Shown here: positions 11,338 through 23,889 of the stretch, in pieces
How the letters are laid out: every line of letters starts with the position of its first letter
Numbering within the stretch: position 1 is the first letter of the stretch
NCBI GenBank assembly: GCA_903632075.3
Contig: CAHIKZ030005498.1
Location: 623,501-687,500 of the forward strand
Direction: 5' to 3'
DNA from: Acanthosepion pharaonis
Lineage: Eukaryota; Mollusca; Cephalopoda; Sepiida; Sepiidae
Length of the DNA stretch: 64,000 nt
Position numbers and translations under genes: made by a program
Notes under the pieces: generated by a model
What the model saw: only the letters and a program-made list of their open reading frames with translations
Database searches by the model: none
Told to the model about the DNA's origin: nothing

Positions 11338-11605
11338 AACTCCCGGTAGGTTTTGACGGACGTATTAAGAGCTTATTGATTCAGTTATGAAATTTTGTAC
11401 GATAATTTAAGTGGCATTTAAGACCCGCTAGTGATTTACAAAGGAGGCCACACATGGAGCAAGTGTGAGGACTTTGATATGAGAGCACTGTTAGATTGGC
11501 TGGCCTTTTAGATCTTGCTCTCGCTTCTTGAAGATGCATCAGACAAGCAGATTGAAAATTGCTGAGTCCACTAAAATACGTTGATCTCCATTCTACCCGC
11601 TCCAA
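11334..11605 (-). pseudogene. LINE ORF2 end with C-terminal zinc finger
   Basis: The minus-strand frame (11381-11605) reads VEWRSTYFSGLSNFQSACLM, then CSMCGLLCKSLAGLKCH near the end. A C2H2/CCHC finger of the form C..CG..C.S..GL..H at the ORF2 C-terminus is typical of several LINE clades seen in molluscs. Only about 74 residues remain. The non-coding 3' part is about 45 bp and runs straight into (TA)30, which may be the element's tail. Reverse transcriptase and endonuclease are absent, so this is a 5'-truncated copy. Confidence 0.65.
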
Positions 11606-11677
11606 GGCTATCTATATATATGCACACACACACACACAGATACACACATATATATATATTATATATATTTCCACCCG

Positions 11678-11755
<78 letters not shown>

Positions 11756-11818
11756 AACACACACATATATATACACACATAAACACAAAAACACACACAA
11801 ACATATATATTAATATAG

Positions 11819-11904
<86 letters not shown>
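11606..11904. repeat. compound (CA)n/(TA)n microsatellite block
   Basis: Alternating CA and TA stretches ending in about 40 TA units (11824-11904). The long frames over it (IYIYIY, CVCVCV) are artefacts of the dinucleotide repeat. Confidence 0.95.
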
Positions 11905-11906
<2 letters not shown>

Positions 11907-11999
11907 AATGAGAGTAAGGACAGATGGAGTAAAATTCCTCTGTTCGTAGAACTTAATTTTAAATACATTACAGCATAGAACAATAAATTATTATTATTT

Positions 12000-12195
12000 T
12001 ATTATAAAATATAATAATAAAGACATGTCGAAATCACTACACGACAGCTTTCATGTTTCAATGCTATAATTGTACTTCTTCAGGCGATGGTATGCAACTG
12101 CTGATTCATCAGCATTTACTTACCATCACCTTAAGTACAATCAAAGTACTGAAACGTGAAAGCTTGTGTGTAGCGATCTCGACATATCTTTATTA
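12000..12195. repeat. inverted dimer of a hammerhead-like element
   Basis: The left arm (12008-12105) is the diverged reverse complement of the right arm (12107-12195). Shared: GACATGTCGAAATC.CTACAC, AGCTTTCA, TTGTACTT. Each arm carries, on opposite strands, the order CTGAAGA (left arm, minus strand, 12077-12083; decayed on the right), stem AGTAC/GTACT (intact on the right, 12132-12150), then GAAAC. Confidence 0.6.
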
Positions 12196-12214
12196 TAATC
12201 ATTTCTAATAAAAA

Positions 12215-12216
<2 letters not shown>

Positions 12217-12259
<43 letters not shown>

Positions 12260-12320
12260 TGAGAGAGAGAGATAAAAAGGGAGAGGGAGAGAGAGAGATA
12301 AATAGAGAGAGGGAGAGAGA
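12217..12320. repeat. (TA)n then (GA)n
   Basis: About 19 TA units, then GA-rich repeats to 12320. Confidence 0.9.
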
Positions 12321-12808
12321 TTCCGAAAACTGAACTGACAAATAAAAATGTTCTATGCAAATTAGAATAATGAAAATACGAACCAACCACTTCGCTATCA
12401 ATAAGTTAGATCAACGTTTCTCTGCTTTTTAGGTTTGTGCCACACTTGGAATAGTTTTGAAATCTCAGAGAACTTTTGCATAAAAAAAATTATTTCATAC
12501 CATTTTTTTATATCTAACAGTTCTGTATTTTTGTCTTAGTTCCCGTATGAAACATAATATGTGGTCAAATCGCATGCGAGTGAGTCAATCAATGATAGAC
12601 GAACCCAATACGTAAATTTCTTTTACACTAACTAGTGAAAATCTTTTCATATTAACGCCATATCAACATGGCTAAATATATTTGGTTATTTCGTTTCCCC
12701 TACATACTGATTCGATCAGTAAAAAAGATTATTTCGATTGAAGATGAACTTTCGATGGACGAAACACCTCACATTCATTTTCTCTATTGAGTTACACACA
12801 AACACGCG
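12321..12808. other. unassigned
   Basis: No recognised feature. Confidence 0.3.
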
Positions 12809-12812
12809 CACC

Positions 12813-12872
<60 letters not shown>

Positions 12873-12875
12873 ATG
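12809..12875. repeat. (TA)n(TG)n
   Basis: About 19 TA units then about 9 TG units. Confidence 0.95.
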
Positions 12876-13305
12876 TATATTGATAATATTAGTGGTCAAT
12901 ATATTTATATAAATTTCCAAGAGGAATCCTGGTAGAGCTCAATGTCCAGGACAGAAGAAGAATATCATATAAAACGCTCAAACACTAATATTCCATGGTT
13001 ATAATTTATTAATTTGGAAAGTTAATCACTATCCAATTCATCAGACTTTCAAATAACTTAAAAATTATCATAGGTACGCAATTATGCTGGAACGCATTTG
13101 TCTAGGGACGTAAATGTCGAGTACGCAACTGTCCATCCACAATATATACTTTAATAAGTTATTCTTAGCATCGCTTAATAATGGAATGTAACTTTATTTT
13201 TTTCTAAGTTTTTTTTTCATGATTGATTTTCAATTAAAGTTTCACTTTTGAAACATGGAAATTTCGGTGTTTCGATGTTAATATCTTTTTAAAAAAACAA
13301 CTGTA

Positions 13306-13337
<32 letters not shown>

Positions 13338-13984
13338 TTGCGTGTGTATGTGTGTATTTTTGGTAGGGAAGATATGGATCGAAATATAACAAATGCTGGT
13401 TACAGTTATACATCGTGAGAATCGGGAAGCTGTAAGGACACTAAACTTTACATTTAAATAACTTTCTGTACCCAATCAGATCCTAACCATTGTATCTGTA
13501 TTTTCTCTTGAAAATTTTAACGCCAAAAAAAGAACACAGATGGTATTTAAAATGTGGAGGTATCGAGGAAATTGCGATCACAAGGAGAGAAATGAGAATT
13601 GTTGATCTAACAGAACAATCTAGCCAACCTCATTACTACTGCTTTTTTGTTTCCCTTTCATTGTTGTTGCTTTTATCCCACATTGTTGTAACAGTATTTT
13701 TTTTAAAAGAAAGACAATCTACTGTATGATCGGCGACACAAATCTCCCGTTTAATACTCGAAATTACAATTAAACTTTGTATGATGAATGATAAATGGAC
13801 TCAGTGCTTATTTTTTTAAATACCCCTTTTCAATTCATATTTATTTTACTTAAATTCGTAGATGTTTCACCAATGTATTTCTTTTTAGTTTTATGACAGA
13901 AATATCTGTGTCAAGATTAAGGTCCTCATTAATTTGTTTCTACTTAAATTAATCCCTCATTGTTTTTAAATTAGATTAATTCAT
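12876..13984. other. unassigned, with short (TA)n at 13307-13338
   Basis: The 79-codon plus frame at 13490-13729 ends in a hydrophobic stretch but has no recognisable domain. I do not call it a gene. Confidence 0.35.
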
Positions 13985-14955
13985 TACAGTTATACTCCAG
14001 ACAAAAGTTTGGTGTCGCCCTGCATTTCTTTAAAAAACACAATAAAATGAGATAATTTTGTATTTTCTAATGTAAAAGATAAACTTTTAATACCTACAGT
14101 GCAATTTGCTATTAAAAAATGTCATAAAACTATCTCTTATTTTGTTTTTGTCAATAAAAGTACCAGCTGCCTTAAATACGATTATGGCAGTTTTTGAAAG
14201 AGATGGCAAACCTTCCCAAATATTTTTAGCACTGAAAAAGCTCACTCTCACTCTTTGGGTATTCTCTTCTATCTTATAAAATTCATGCCATACTATAATA
14301 ATTCAATGGGGGAGAGGTCAGGAGATTGACGTGACCAAGTCATAATTTGCACAATTTTGTTCATTTTTGGACTCGGGTTAATTTTGACATCTTGATCATC
14401 ATAGAGTTAAATGTGTTATCCATTTTAGGTGATTCCGCTGTTGATAGTCCTTAACTGGTATGATTTCTCTTATTTAGTACATTTATTGTTTTGCGATTCT
14501 GTTATTGTGTTGGTAGGTAGTTTTCTGTCTGTATTTATGAACATTATATGTATTCTTTATTTTCTGATTCTCAGGAATTCAATGAGCTTTCGGAAATAAT
14601 TAGGATAATGGATATTGGATATAAAAGATCATTCTTCTTAGATCATTGTAGAACGGCGCCACAGAATCGCAAACTTTACCAAATAAGAGAAACCACGAAG
14701 TCAAAAAAAGAAACAAAATCTTGAAAATTATGACTTGGCCACCTCAATCTCCGGACCTCTCTCCCATTGGATCAGTGTAGTATGGCATAAAATTCTATAA
14801 GATAGAAGAGAATACCCAAAGAGTGAGCGTGAGTTTTCTCCCTGCTAAAAATTATTTGGGAAGATTTGCCATCTCTTTGAAAAACTCTTGTAAAGAATGC
14901 CGAAGTTGTATTTAAAGCGGCTGGAGACAAAATAATAATATAATGAAAATGTTAA
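13985..14955. pseudogene. inverted pair of Tc1-like transposase ends
   Basis: Outer Tc1-type terminal motif TATACTCCAGACAAAAG at 13991. The left arm (14150-14350) is the reverse complement of the right arm (14724-14940). The plus strand of the right arm reads MTWPPQSPDLSPI (near 14729), the Tc1 segment just before the catalytic Glu, then VWHKIL and CKNAEVVFKAAGDK. The expected Glu-Asn-Leu is lost. Spacer about 370 bp. Two copies lie tail to tail, both dead. Confidence 0.65.
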
Positions 14956-15188
14956 CACTGAACAGCACTTCAAATAGAAAGTTAAAAAGAAAACCTCCAA
15001 CAACACTGGAAAGGGTGATAACAGCTAGTGGACTTGAGAAATATATTTTCCTGAATAACTGTTATATGAGATAGATTTATATAAATAAATATATCTGAGA
15101 AAGATTTGACAAATTTCTATTGACAGCAGTATTATCTACTGGGCCAATGATGGCCAAATAGTTTCTAAGGCAAAGGTTAATTTTGCCA

Positions 15189-15195
<7 letters not shown>
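14956..15195 (+). repeat. family R2, copy 1
   Basis: Resembles 16455-16630: AACA.CACTTCAAA, ACACTGGAAAG.G, ATAACA.CTA, TTTCCTGAA. Non-coding. Function unknown. Confidence 0.45.
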
Positions 15196-15270
<75 letters not shown>

Positions 15271-15274
15271 TATA
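15196..15274. repeat. (TA)n
   Basis: About 39 TA units with one GTA interruption. Confidence 0.95.
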
Positions 15275-15520
15275 CAATGTGTCCATAGAGTTCGTGTGCT
15301 TTTTAAAAAATTATAAGTAAATTATAACAAATGGATCTTTCAGCTCTTAAAGAAAAAGCGCTATAAATATAAACCTAAGAACTATAGTTATGATCTCAAA
15401 TAGACTTATTAAATCTATATAACCCTCTATCTCGAGTGGCTCGTGGTCTTGTACAGGGTGAACCCTACTATATACAGGGTGTCCATAAAGTTCGTGTGCA
15501 CTTTAAAAAATGTATAACTT
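15273..15520 (+). mobile_element. mariner terminal repeats in direct orientation
   Basis: TACAATGTGTCCATAGAG at 15273 and TACAGGGTGTCCATAAAG at 15473 match the mariner terminal consensus, followed by TTCGTGTGC. A partial TACAGGGTG lies at 15452. No inverted partner or transposase was found nearby. Confidence 0.6.
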
Positions 15521-15779
15521 TATTTGTATTTGCGATAGAAATAATCTGTAAAAAATGTTATAAAGTTTAATGTACCTAGTTTTAAGTATACATAAAATAA
15601 CTAATGTGATTTCAATCATTACTGTAAATTAGTTGGTAAATATTTTCCGTGAACTGCAAAATCGTATAACCCTTTGTATTGCTAATGATGGAAGACATGT
15701 AGAAACTAAAATAAAATTTCAATAAAGCCTTAAAACATATGGAATCATAATTTTTTTTTTATTAATTTTCTTTTTTAGC
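15521..15779. other. unassigned AT-rich DNA
   Basis: No recognised feature. Confidence 0.3.
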
Positions 15780-16080
15780 GATATACGTTTTACTAATTAA
15801 CTCATAGCCGGGGAGAAGACTTGGATTCATACCTCTCCCAAAGATATTTGCGGGTAAGTCAATATAACGAACCACGAGGAATTTGAACTCAGCTCTCCGA
15901 TTAACAGTTCCAAACCATTAACCAGTACACCACCTGCATATCCATGCTTACAGCAATTTGTTACCCAGCTAGGCACTGACCAGGCTCGACGTTGCTTAAA
16001 ATCAGTGTCGTACGGGAAGCGGTGTTTCAACGTGATGAGGTCGTAATGCCATATAAGTTGAGAAATTTCATCAGCATCCA
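15780..16080 (-). mobile_element. tRNA-derived SINE S2
   Basis: On the minus strand, A-box-like TGGTGTACTGG (15922-15932) and B box GAGTTCAAATTCC (15878-15890) lie 31 bp apart, which suits a tRNA-related head. About 110 bp of body lies upstream of the A box and about 90 bp after the B box. The head order is unusual, since the tRNA-like part sits in the middle. A weaker relative may lie at 45755-45860. Confidence 0.5.
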
Positions 16081-16189
16081 TAAATAAACTGGATAGCACA
16101 TGTAACTCGACGAGAAAATGCCATAATCAAGATGTTGACATTCCACACTACTTCTGTTACAATTTTTGGATACATTAGACTACTAGTGA
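16081..16189 (+). repeat. family R3 fragment
   Basis: GGATAGCACATGTAACTC and ATAATCAAGATGT are shared with 41290-41345. Confidence 0.5.
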
Positions 16190-16500
16190 GCCAACCCAAA
16201 TGACTTGACTCACTTTATAGTCCACCAATAGAAGGTTAACCAATGAGAAGACGTAGAATATTCATTCCGTCGTGTATAAAGGCGGCCATTTTGTCTACTC
16301 ACCCGAATGTCCAGTGCCAGCTTGTCAGGCGAAGAGGAACAGAAGGACGAACTATGCTCTGCTACTTTTAACAAAATATCCACTGCTAAACTGAACAACG
16401 CTTCCCTAATGTCTTCAAAATATTCACTGCTTACCTCTGGATTCTATACTCAAAGACGCCGTCATCATGAACAACAACTTCAAACAAAAGGTTAGGAAGG
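16190..16500. other. GC-richer unassigned island with CCAAT and TATA-like boxes
   Basis: CCAATGAG near 16239 and TATAAAGG near 16276, 30-40 bp apart, precede overlapping short frames on both strands (plus 16307-16495, minus 16210-16398). No protein family recognised. It could be a host exon or promoter, or part of an unrecognised element. Confidence 0.3.
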
Positions 16501-18120
16501 AAACCCGCTCACTACTGGAAAGAGCAATAACAATAACTAACATGAGAAATTTCCTGAAAGATTGCTTCAATAGAATCGTTTTATAAATTTCCGCCGACTA
16601 TAGCACTGACTGCTTGGTCATTTGACTCCGTCTTTTCCTTATAAGGAAGTGGTTATAACATCACGTATGTACATATGTAGGGGTGCGTTTTTGCGTGTAT
16701 GTGTGTGCACGATCGATATTGTGTACGTGTATACTGAAAAAATGCCTGGTAAATGTATTCATATGTACACAAAAATTCCATGAGCCTAATCAGCTTACAC
16801 GCTATTATTTGTAATTGCGCTTATTCTCAACGAGAGATACATTACAAGACATTTTCCGTGGCTATTAATAAATCTAAATTGATGTGAATTTAAGTGTTCA
16901 GATTTAGAATCGCCTTGAATAGATTAATTTTATTCTTTCGTTATTTATTTTGAAATCGAAATTGATAGAAAGAACGAAAAAATACTCAATACATCTTTCT
17001 TGGATACTGCAGTTATAAACATGGAGGTTTTTTATTTCCCATAATTCCGTGCGTTTTTTTACTCTTTCTTCTAAATTTCGATTGTGTTCATTTAAAAAAA
17101 GTCTTCTCTTTAAAATAATCATAGTTTTTTGTTTTGTTTTCCAGCTCATTTTTCCTTCAACCTTATTTTGAAGCTATCCACAGAATTTCAGGCACAATAT
17201 GCCACTGAATTTAAAAGCATTTTTGATTTATTCTTAATTCAATTAAACGTTTTTTGCTTTCTTCTCTATTTTCATCCTTTCACGAGAAACCTTTTTATTT
17301 TAACGTTTTTACAAGATGGAAGCCTCTTTGTTTTCTTTTTTTTTCTTTTCTTTTAAAGATTTTTACTTCCAATCATTTGGCTTCGAGAAGGATCGTTGTC
17401 TGACTTATCAAAAGCTGGGATTTTTCTTTCGGTTAATATTCCGCGTCGTCTCTGGCTTTTTATTATCTTTTCAAATAAAAGTTTTCCTGTTGGTTTCAAT
17501 GTTTCTGTGGATCCCTTTTGGTTCATTTAATAAAACAAGACATTAACGAAAACAGGGGAAAAAAAAAACATTATTGAACTCTTTCTGTCGAATTCAAATT
17601 TCTGAAATGTATAAAAAAACTCGAAAATAATAATCAATCTCGTGTTGTTCATAAAAGACACACTGGCTTTTAGTTACCGTTTCCATTCAGGTTTTATACA
17701 GTTATGGATCTCCACAGCTTCCTACTGATTTTATCTCAGAGCAAGGTGTTCCCCTTCCTATTTCCCGTAATTGTCATAATTCCATACAAGCTTGTTGCAT
17801 AAGTTATTTTTTCTTTCTACACCTAGTTAATATGCCTTGAGTGTTGCAAATTCTCTAAGCCTCATTTCCTCATTATGATGGAAAATATGAAGCAGCAAAA
17901 GGCAGGATGAATTACTGAAAGATGTATTCAAAAATCTAAACAAATTTCATGGGGAGGAATTATCATTATTCGCTCTATTTATATACGGAGAGGAATAATG
18001 GATAGTGGCTTGGATTGAAGAATAGGAGAGCCGAGTTGGAATTCCAGTCGAATCCATTACATTCTCTAACGTGCTAATACCCTTGCGAAAGGCATGAATC
18101 CTTCCTTCAGCTATGGACAA
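16501..18120. other. mostly unassigned, T-rich
   Basis: 16501-16630 continues family R2 copy 2. 17100-17550 is T-rich with low-complexity frames. No gene recognised. Confidence 0.35.
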
Positions 18121-19085
<965 letters not shown>

Positions 19086-19237
19086 AAATTGCTGGGTTGT
19101 AAAGACACAGCTAAAATCCCGTTTCCATGCCTACAGATAAATCTACTTCAATTGGACAAGGGGTGTCTGGGTTTTCCTTAGGTCTGCATCATTGTATCAG
19201 TTATTAGCTACATTTTGGTAAGGGGTAGGGATGTATA

Positions 19238-19241
<4 letters not shown>

Positions 19242-19286
<45 letters not shown>
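19242..19286. repeat. (TA)n
   Basis: About 22 units; left target flank of the Tc1-like element. Confidence 0.95.
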
Positions 19287-19287
<1 letters not shown>

Positions 19288-19832
19288 TTGTGCAAATTAA
19301 TTGAAACAACAGCTTTAGTTTCATTTCTTCTACCATACGATCAGTTTTAGACCCACTGGAGTGAGAGGGTGTAATGGATTTCAATTCTTCCTCAGATTGG
19401 GACATTTGCTTTGGTATGAAGCAATACAATCTATTGTCAGTGTGTATGATGGCATTTGCTTGACGTTGACACATATTGCGTCATACATGATTTTATCAGA
19501 TTTTCATCACGCGCAGACACTGTTGTCTCGACAGTCGATGTATACGGCCATTGTCTGCAATGGAGGTTACTCCAAGGAAGGTACGAAAATTATAACTTTG
19601 CACGAACATTCTGACAAGTCTTACCAGTGAGCAAATCGAAGTACTATAGATTCCCCCGGAAACTCCCCTGATTTAAATCCAATGGAGAATCTATGTATAT
19701 TTCCAAGGAACGTTTTCTTGGAATGGACATACGAAGTACTAACATACGTACTGAGTCATTTCTCACTGGAGAAATACGAAAAAAGTAAATAATTACGGAA
19801 TTATTCGTTTTATTTCAATTAATGTGCACAAG
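19287..19832 (+). mobile_element. Tc1-like element family A, copy 2, both ends present
   Basis: Terminal inverted repeats CTTGTGCAAATTAATTGAAA (from 19287) and its near complement (to 19832) bound 546 bp inside TA repeats, as expected for TA-targeting Tc1/mariner elements. The frame near 19660 reads GNSPDLNPMENLC, the segment holding the catalytic Glu. Domains before it are deleted or unreadable. The 89-codon frame 19361-19630 is not a recognisable transposase. Non-autonomous. Confidence 0.65.
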
Positions 19833-19834
19833 GG

Positions 19835-19837
<3 letters not shown>

Positions 19838-19877
<40 letters not shown>
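19838..19877. repeat. (TA)n
   Basis: About 20 units, left edge of the hammerhead element. Confidence 0.95.
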
Positions 19878-19880
<3 letters not shown>

Positions 19881-20257
19881 CGAAATAAAAGTATAAAATT
19901 TAATATTACAAGACATATTAAAACAATATTAAATAATAAAAAAAAAACAAAAAAAAACAACTTGAGTGTTTGCTGGGACTCGCTGTCATCTGCCTCTAGT
20001 TCCTTCTTGCATATACAAACATATATACATATATATGCGTAATTTTTTTTCCACCTATTCTCATTGTACATTTCTCTGTTTTAATATTGAATCTCCCGTG
20101 GAAGCCTGACGAGCGGGAGCGAAACCGGTTGCTTCCCCGCACTTGTTGTTGAGTTTTTTTATTTTTTTTATTATTTAATATTGTTTTAATATGTCTTGTA
20201 ATATTAAATTTTATACTTTTATTTCGATCATTAAATTTTGTACCTACAAAATATCTT

Positions 20258-20260
<3 letters not shown>
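19878..20260 (+). mobile_element. TA-bounded element with 80-bp inverted ends and hammerhead motif
   Basis: The left arm (19878-19960, starting GATCGAAATAAAAGTATAAA) is the reverse complement of the right arm (about 20148-20231). Between them is about 190 bp of unique sequence holding the ribozyme motif at 20100-20136. Both sides end at (TA)n. No ORF. Penelope-like retroelements are known to carry hammerhead motifs in their terminal repeats, which is the closest known parallel. Confidence 0.6.
20100..20136 (+). ncRNA. hammerhead ribozyme-like motif (minimal type I)
   Basis: In order: stem I GGAAGC (20100-20105); core CTGACGA (20106-20112); stem II GC/GC closing GGGA (20113-20120); core GAAA (20121-20124); palindromic stem III ACCGGT (20124-20129); cleavage position T (20130), giving triplet GTT; stem I GCTTCC (20131-20136). 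All invariant core bases are present. Stem II is only 2 bp, and an ACCGGT stem III would favour dimers, as reported for Penelope-type hammerheads. A competing CTCCCG/CGGGAG hairpin (20093-20119) could mask it. Activity is untested. Confidence 0.6.

Positions 20261-20312
<52 letters not shown>
20259..20312. repeat. (TA)n
   Basis: About 26 units. Confidence 0.95.
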
Positions 20313-20315
<3 letters not shown>

Positions 20316-20486
20316 CACGACTCACGATTCAGAGTTTCGTGTCCAACACAATCTTCAGGTGCAGAGTATAGACTGGTCCATACGCAGTTTAAATTTTAAT
20401 AAAAATATATGGTTATCGCAATGTTGCAGCAGCTATATATTATTTTGCGATTACAGTTTTTTAATTTGAAAAATATGTTTCATTTA

Positions 20487-20494
<8 letters not shown>

Positions 20495-20562
<68 letters not shown>

Positions 20563-20622
20563 TGTGTGTGTGTAAAAGTATATTATTCATTTTGCATTCA
20601 GCCTAAATGGAGAGTTCCTTTT

Positions 20623-20692
<70 letters not shown>
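20495..20692. repeat. (TA)n(TG)n and (CA)n pair
   Basis: TA/TG compound at 20495-20572, a 53-bp spacer, then about 34 CA units at 20625-20692. The TG and CA runs are complementary and could form a long hairpin. Confidence 0.95.
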
Positions 20693-20695
<3 letters not shown>

Positions 20696-21599
20696 AACCA
20701 TTATTTACATTAAAAACTAATCTGGATCAATATATTTAAACAGATATTTATTTTTATGCCTGCATGTAACTATCAATTCATTTCTCTTGTTTAATAATCT
20801 AGGTTTGTTTAAGTGTCTTAAGATAACTAATTTTTCAACATAAGTTACATCTATTTCCTTTCCTGTTGTAAGATTTGGATCTTGCTACAATATCGCAGGT
20901 GATAATAGAGTATTCCCACCGTTCTTTAATTGACATAAATATTTAGAGAGAGCTGTGCTGTTTTGTATATTATATTACCTTAAGTCATTCGATGATGGTA
21001 GAAACAATATTTCCAGGGATTTTCAGTGGAGCCGAAATAAAATTTAACATCGTCACCGGAATGTATGCTAGCTCGGTATACAATATTATCAATCATTCAT
21101 TGACCGTTTAAGGGACATATTATTTTTTTTGTCTGTTCCATTTATTTTTTAAAATATGTGTTTGTTTATTATAATGCTGTAGCTTTGCCAGTAAAGAACC
21201 AAACCTCCATCATAAAATTCTAGATAGTTTACATAAATCAGTCCAAGTTAGATTATATACTAACTCCAGCAGTAAGGAAATATTTGATAATAATAAAATT
21301 AAATATGTAAAAGCTTTAGAACTAAGCAAACATAAAGTAAATTTAGAAGTAATAAGAAGGTAAAAAATAAACAGAAACATTGGTAAGCGTAACATTAGAT
21401 ACTTTAATCTACTAAATTTAATTCATAAGTAATTTAAACATTCACCAAGTCTTAAAAAAAAAGAAGATTTTTAACAAAAGTAATGTTACGATCAGATCTA
21501 GCTTCGTTAATAATATAAACATGATAACATAAATATGGATCTCTCGTCGAATGCTGTGGGTAGGACATCTTAGCAGAAAAAGAAATATTTTCAGAAAAT
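20693..21599. other. unassigned
   Basis: No recognised gene or repeat. Confidence 0.3.
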
Positions 21600-22840
21600 A
21601 GAGACATCAAGAAAGAACCATTTTACCATTGATATGATTGAAGGTAATAAAAGCAGAGAAGTTACCAACAAAAAGAAAGTCAGAAAGAGCAAATAACGGA
21701 GAAGAAGAAAAAAAGAAAGAAATAAATGAGTAAGAAAGAAACACTCGGAATATGAAGTAGCAGCAGCAGCAGAATAATAAGAACAACAACAATAACAACA
21801 AGAGAAAGAAGAATAATTGAGCAAGAGAGAAGAAATATAGTAGGGGTTGAAGAAGAAAGAAAGAATTAAGAAATTGGGAAGAAAGGGGAAGAAAGAAAAA
21901 AATAGCTATGAAAGAGAAAAGACTCAGAAATAGTTAGAAATAAATGACGACGACGATGAAGAAGAAAAAGAAGAAGAATGTAGGAGGAGGAGAAGGACTA
22001 AGAAATAGAGCATACCAGTGAAGAAAAAGAAAAATTATTGTGAAAGAGGAAATGATTAAAAATTAAATGTATTTGGCAAAAGTAAAATGGTGAGTGCGAT
22101 AACCGGGAAGAAGAAGAAGAAGAAGAAGAAGAAGAAGAAGAAGAAGAAGAAGAAGAAGGACTATGAAATAGAGCATACCCGAGAAGAAAAAGAAAAAAAA
22201 ATATCTATGAACGAGAAAATAACTCGAAATTAAATGTATTCAGCGAGGGTAGAATGGGGAGAGCAATAACCGGGAAGAAGAAGAAGAAGAAGAAGAAGAA
22301 GAAGAAGAAGAAAAAAAAAAGGAGGAGGAGAAGAAGAAGAAGAAAACTGAAATAAATGCGTGAAGAAGAAGAAGAAGAAGAAGAAGAAGAAGAAGAAAGA
22401 AAGAAAGAAAGAAAGAAAGATAAGAAATAGGGCATAATTCGAGAAGGAAATGAAAAAAATATTTGTGAACGAGAAAATATCTAGAAATAAAATGTATTCA
22501 GCAAGGGTAAATGTGTAGTGTGATAACTGGGAAAAAGAAGAAGAAGAAGAAAGAAGAAGAAGTTGAAGAAGAAGAAAGAAGACGAAGAAGAAGAAAGAAG
22601 AAGTAGAAGAAGAAGAAAAGAAGAAGAAGAAGAAGTTGAAGAAGAAGAAAGAAGAAGAAGTTGAAGAAGAAGAAAGAAGAAGAAATTGAAGAAGAAGAAA
22701 GAAGAAGAAGAAGAAAAAAGAAGAAGTAGAAAAAGAAGAAGTAGAAAAAGAAGAAGAAAGAACAAGTAGAAGAAGAAGAATGAAGAAAAAGAAGAAAGAA
22801 GAAGTAGAAGGAGAAGAAAAAGTAGAAGAAGACCCATAAT
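21600..22840. repeat. 1.2 kb purine-strand tract with (GAA)n and embedded 160-260 bp VNTR
   Basis: The plus strand is overwhelmingly A/G. Interspersed units share AGAAATAG.GCATA, ATGAACGAGAAAATA, AAATTAAATGTATTC and GATAACCGGGAAG (units near 22000, 22160, 22420), each followed by a GAA expansion. The opposing leucine/serine-rich frames are artefacts. Such tracts can form triplex (H-DNA). Confidence 0.85.
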
Positions 22841-23280
22841 TACTTTAAAAGTATAAATGGTAAAAGATTAATAGATGACAGTTCAAATGAGAAAGGATTT
22901 TTTTTAATCTTTTAAATCCAAACAAAACGATGATGCCATTAAATGTAAGAGGCTACTGGAAATGCAAGAGAAACCTTAAGAGATGGAATCGGAAACCCAA
23001 TCCTAAACAGGAAACAAGCGATCACATGACGAAACTTGAACATTCTTCCGAGAAAATGCAAATCCCCCATAAATTACCATGTCAATCTATGTATGAAAAT
23101 GGTAATCCTTATTTACAAACTGAAGTAGTTCCTAGAACCAGAAAAAAAACTATTTCTTGCACGTGCAAGGGTCGTTATTCTTGTGTATATATGCGTGCAG
23201 TTGTATTCGCTCAAAGTACATTTCATGTGTGTAGAATTCTTGTTCATAGATCGTATAGATTTCTGAAGTTTTAATGTGAC
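22841..23280 (+). CDS. hypothetical 114-codon ORF, doubtful
   Basis: A plus frame at 22930-23274 is one of the longest frames here not made of simple repeats. It is basic and starts just after the GAA tract. I recognise no domain, signal peptide or splice context. It may be chance in a 64 kb window. Confidence 0.12.

Positions 23281-23837
<557 letters not shown>

Positions 23838-23889
<52 letters not shown>

Noticed and set aside
11559..11949. Several long frames of alternating Ile-Tyr, Thr-His or Cys-Val
   Set aside because: Dinucleotide repeats are open in several frames. The same holds for frames at 6413, 23282, 53836, 54125 and 55362.
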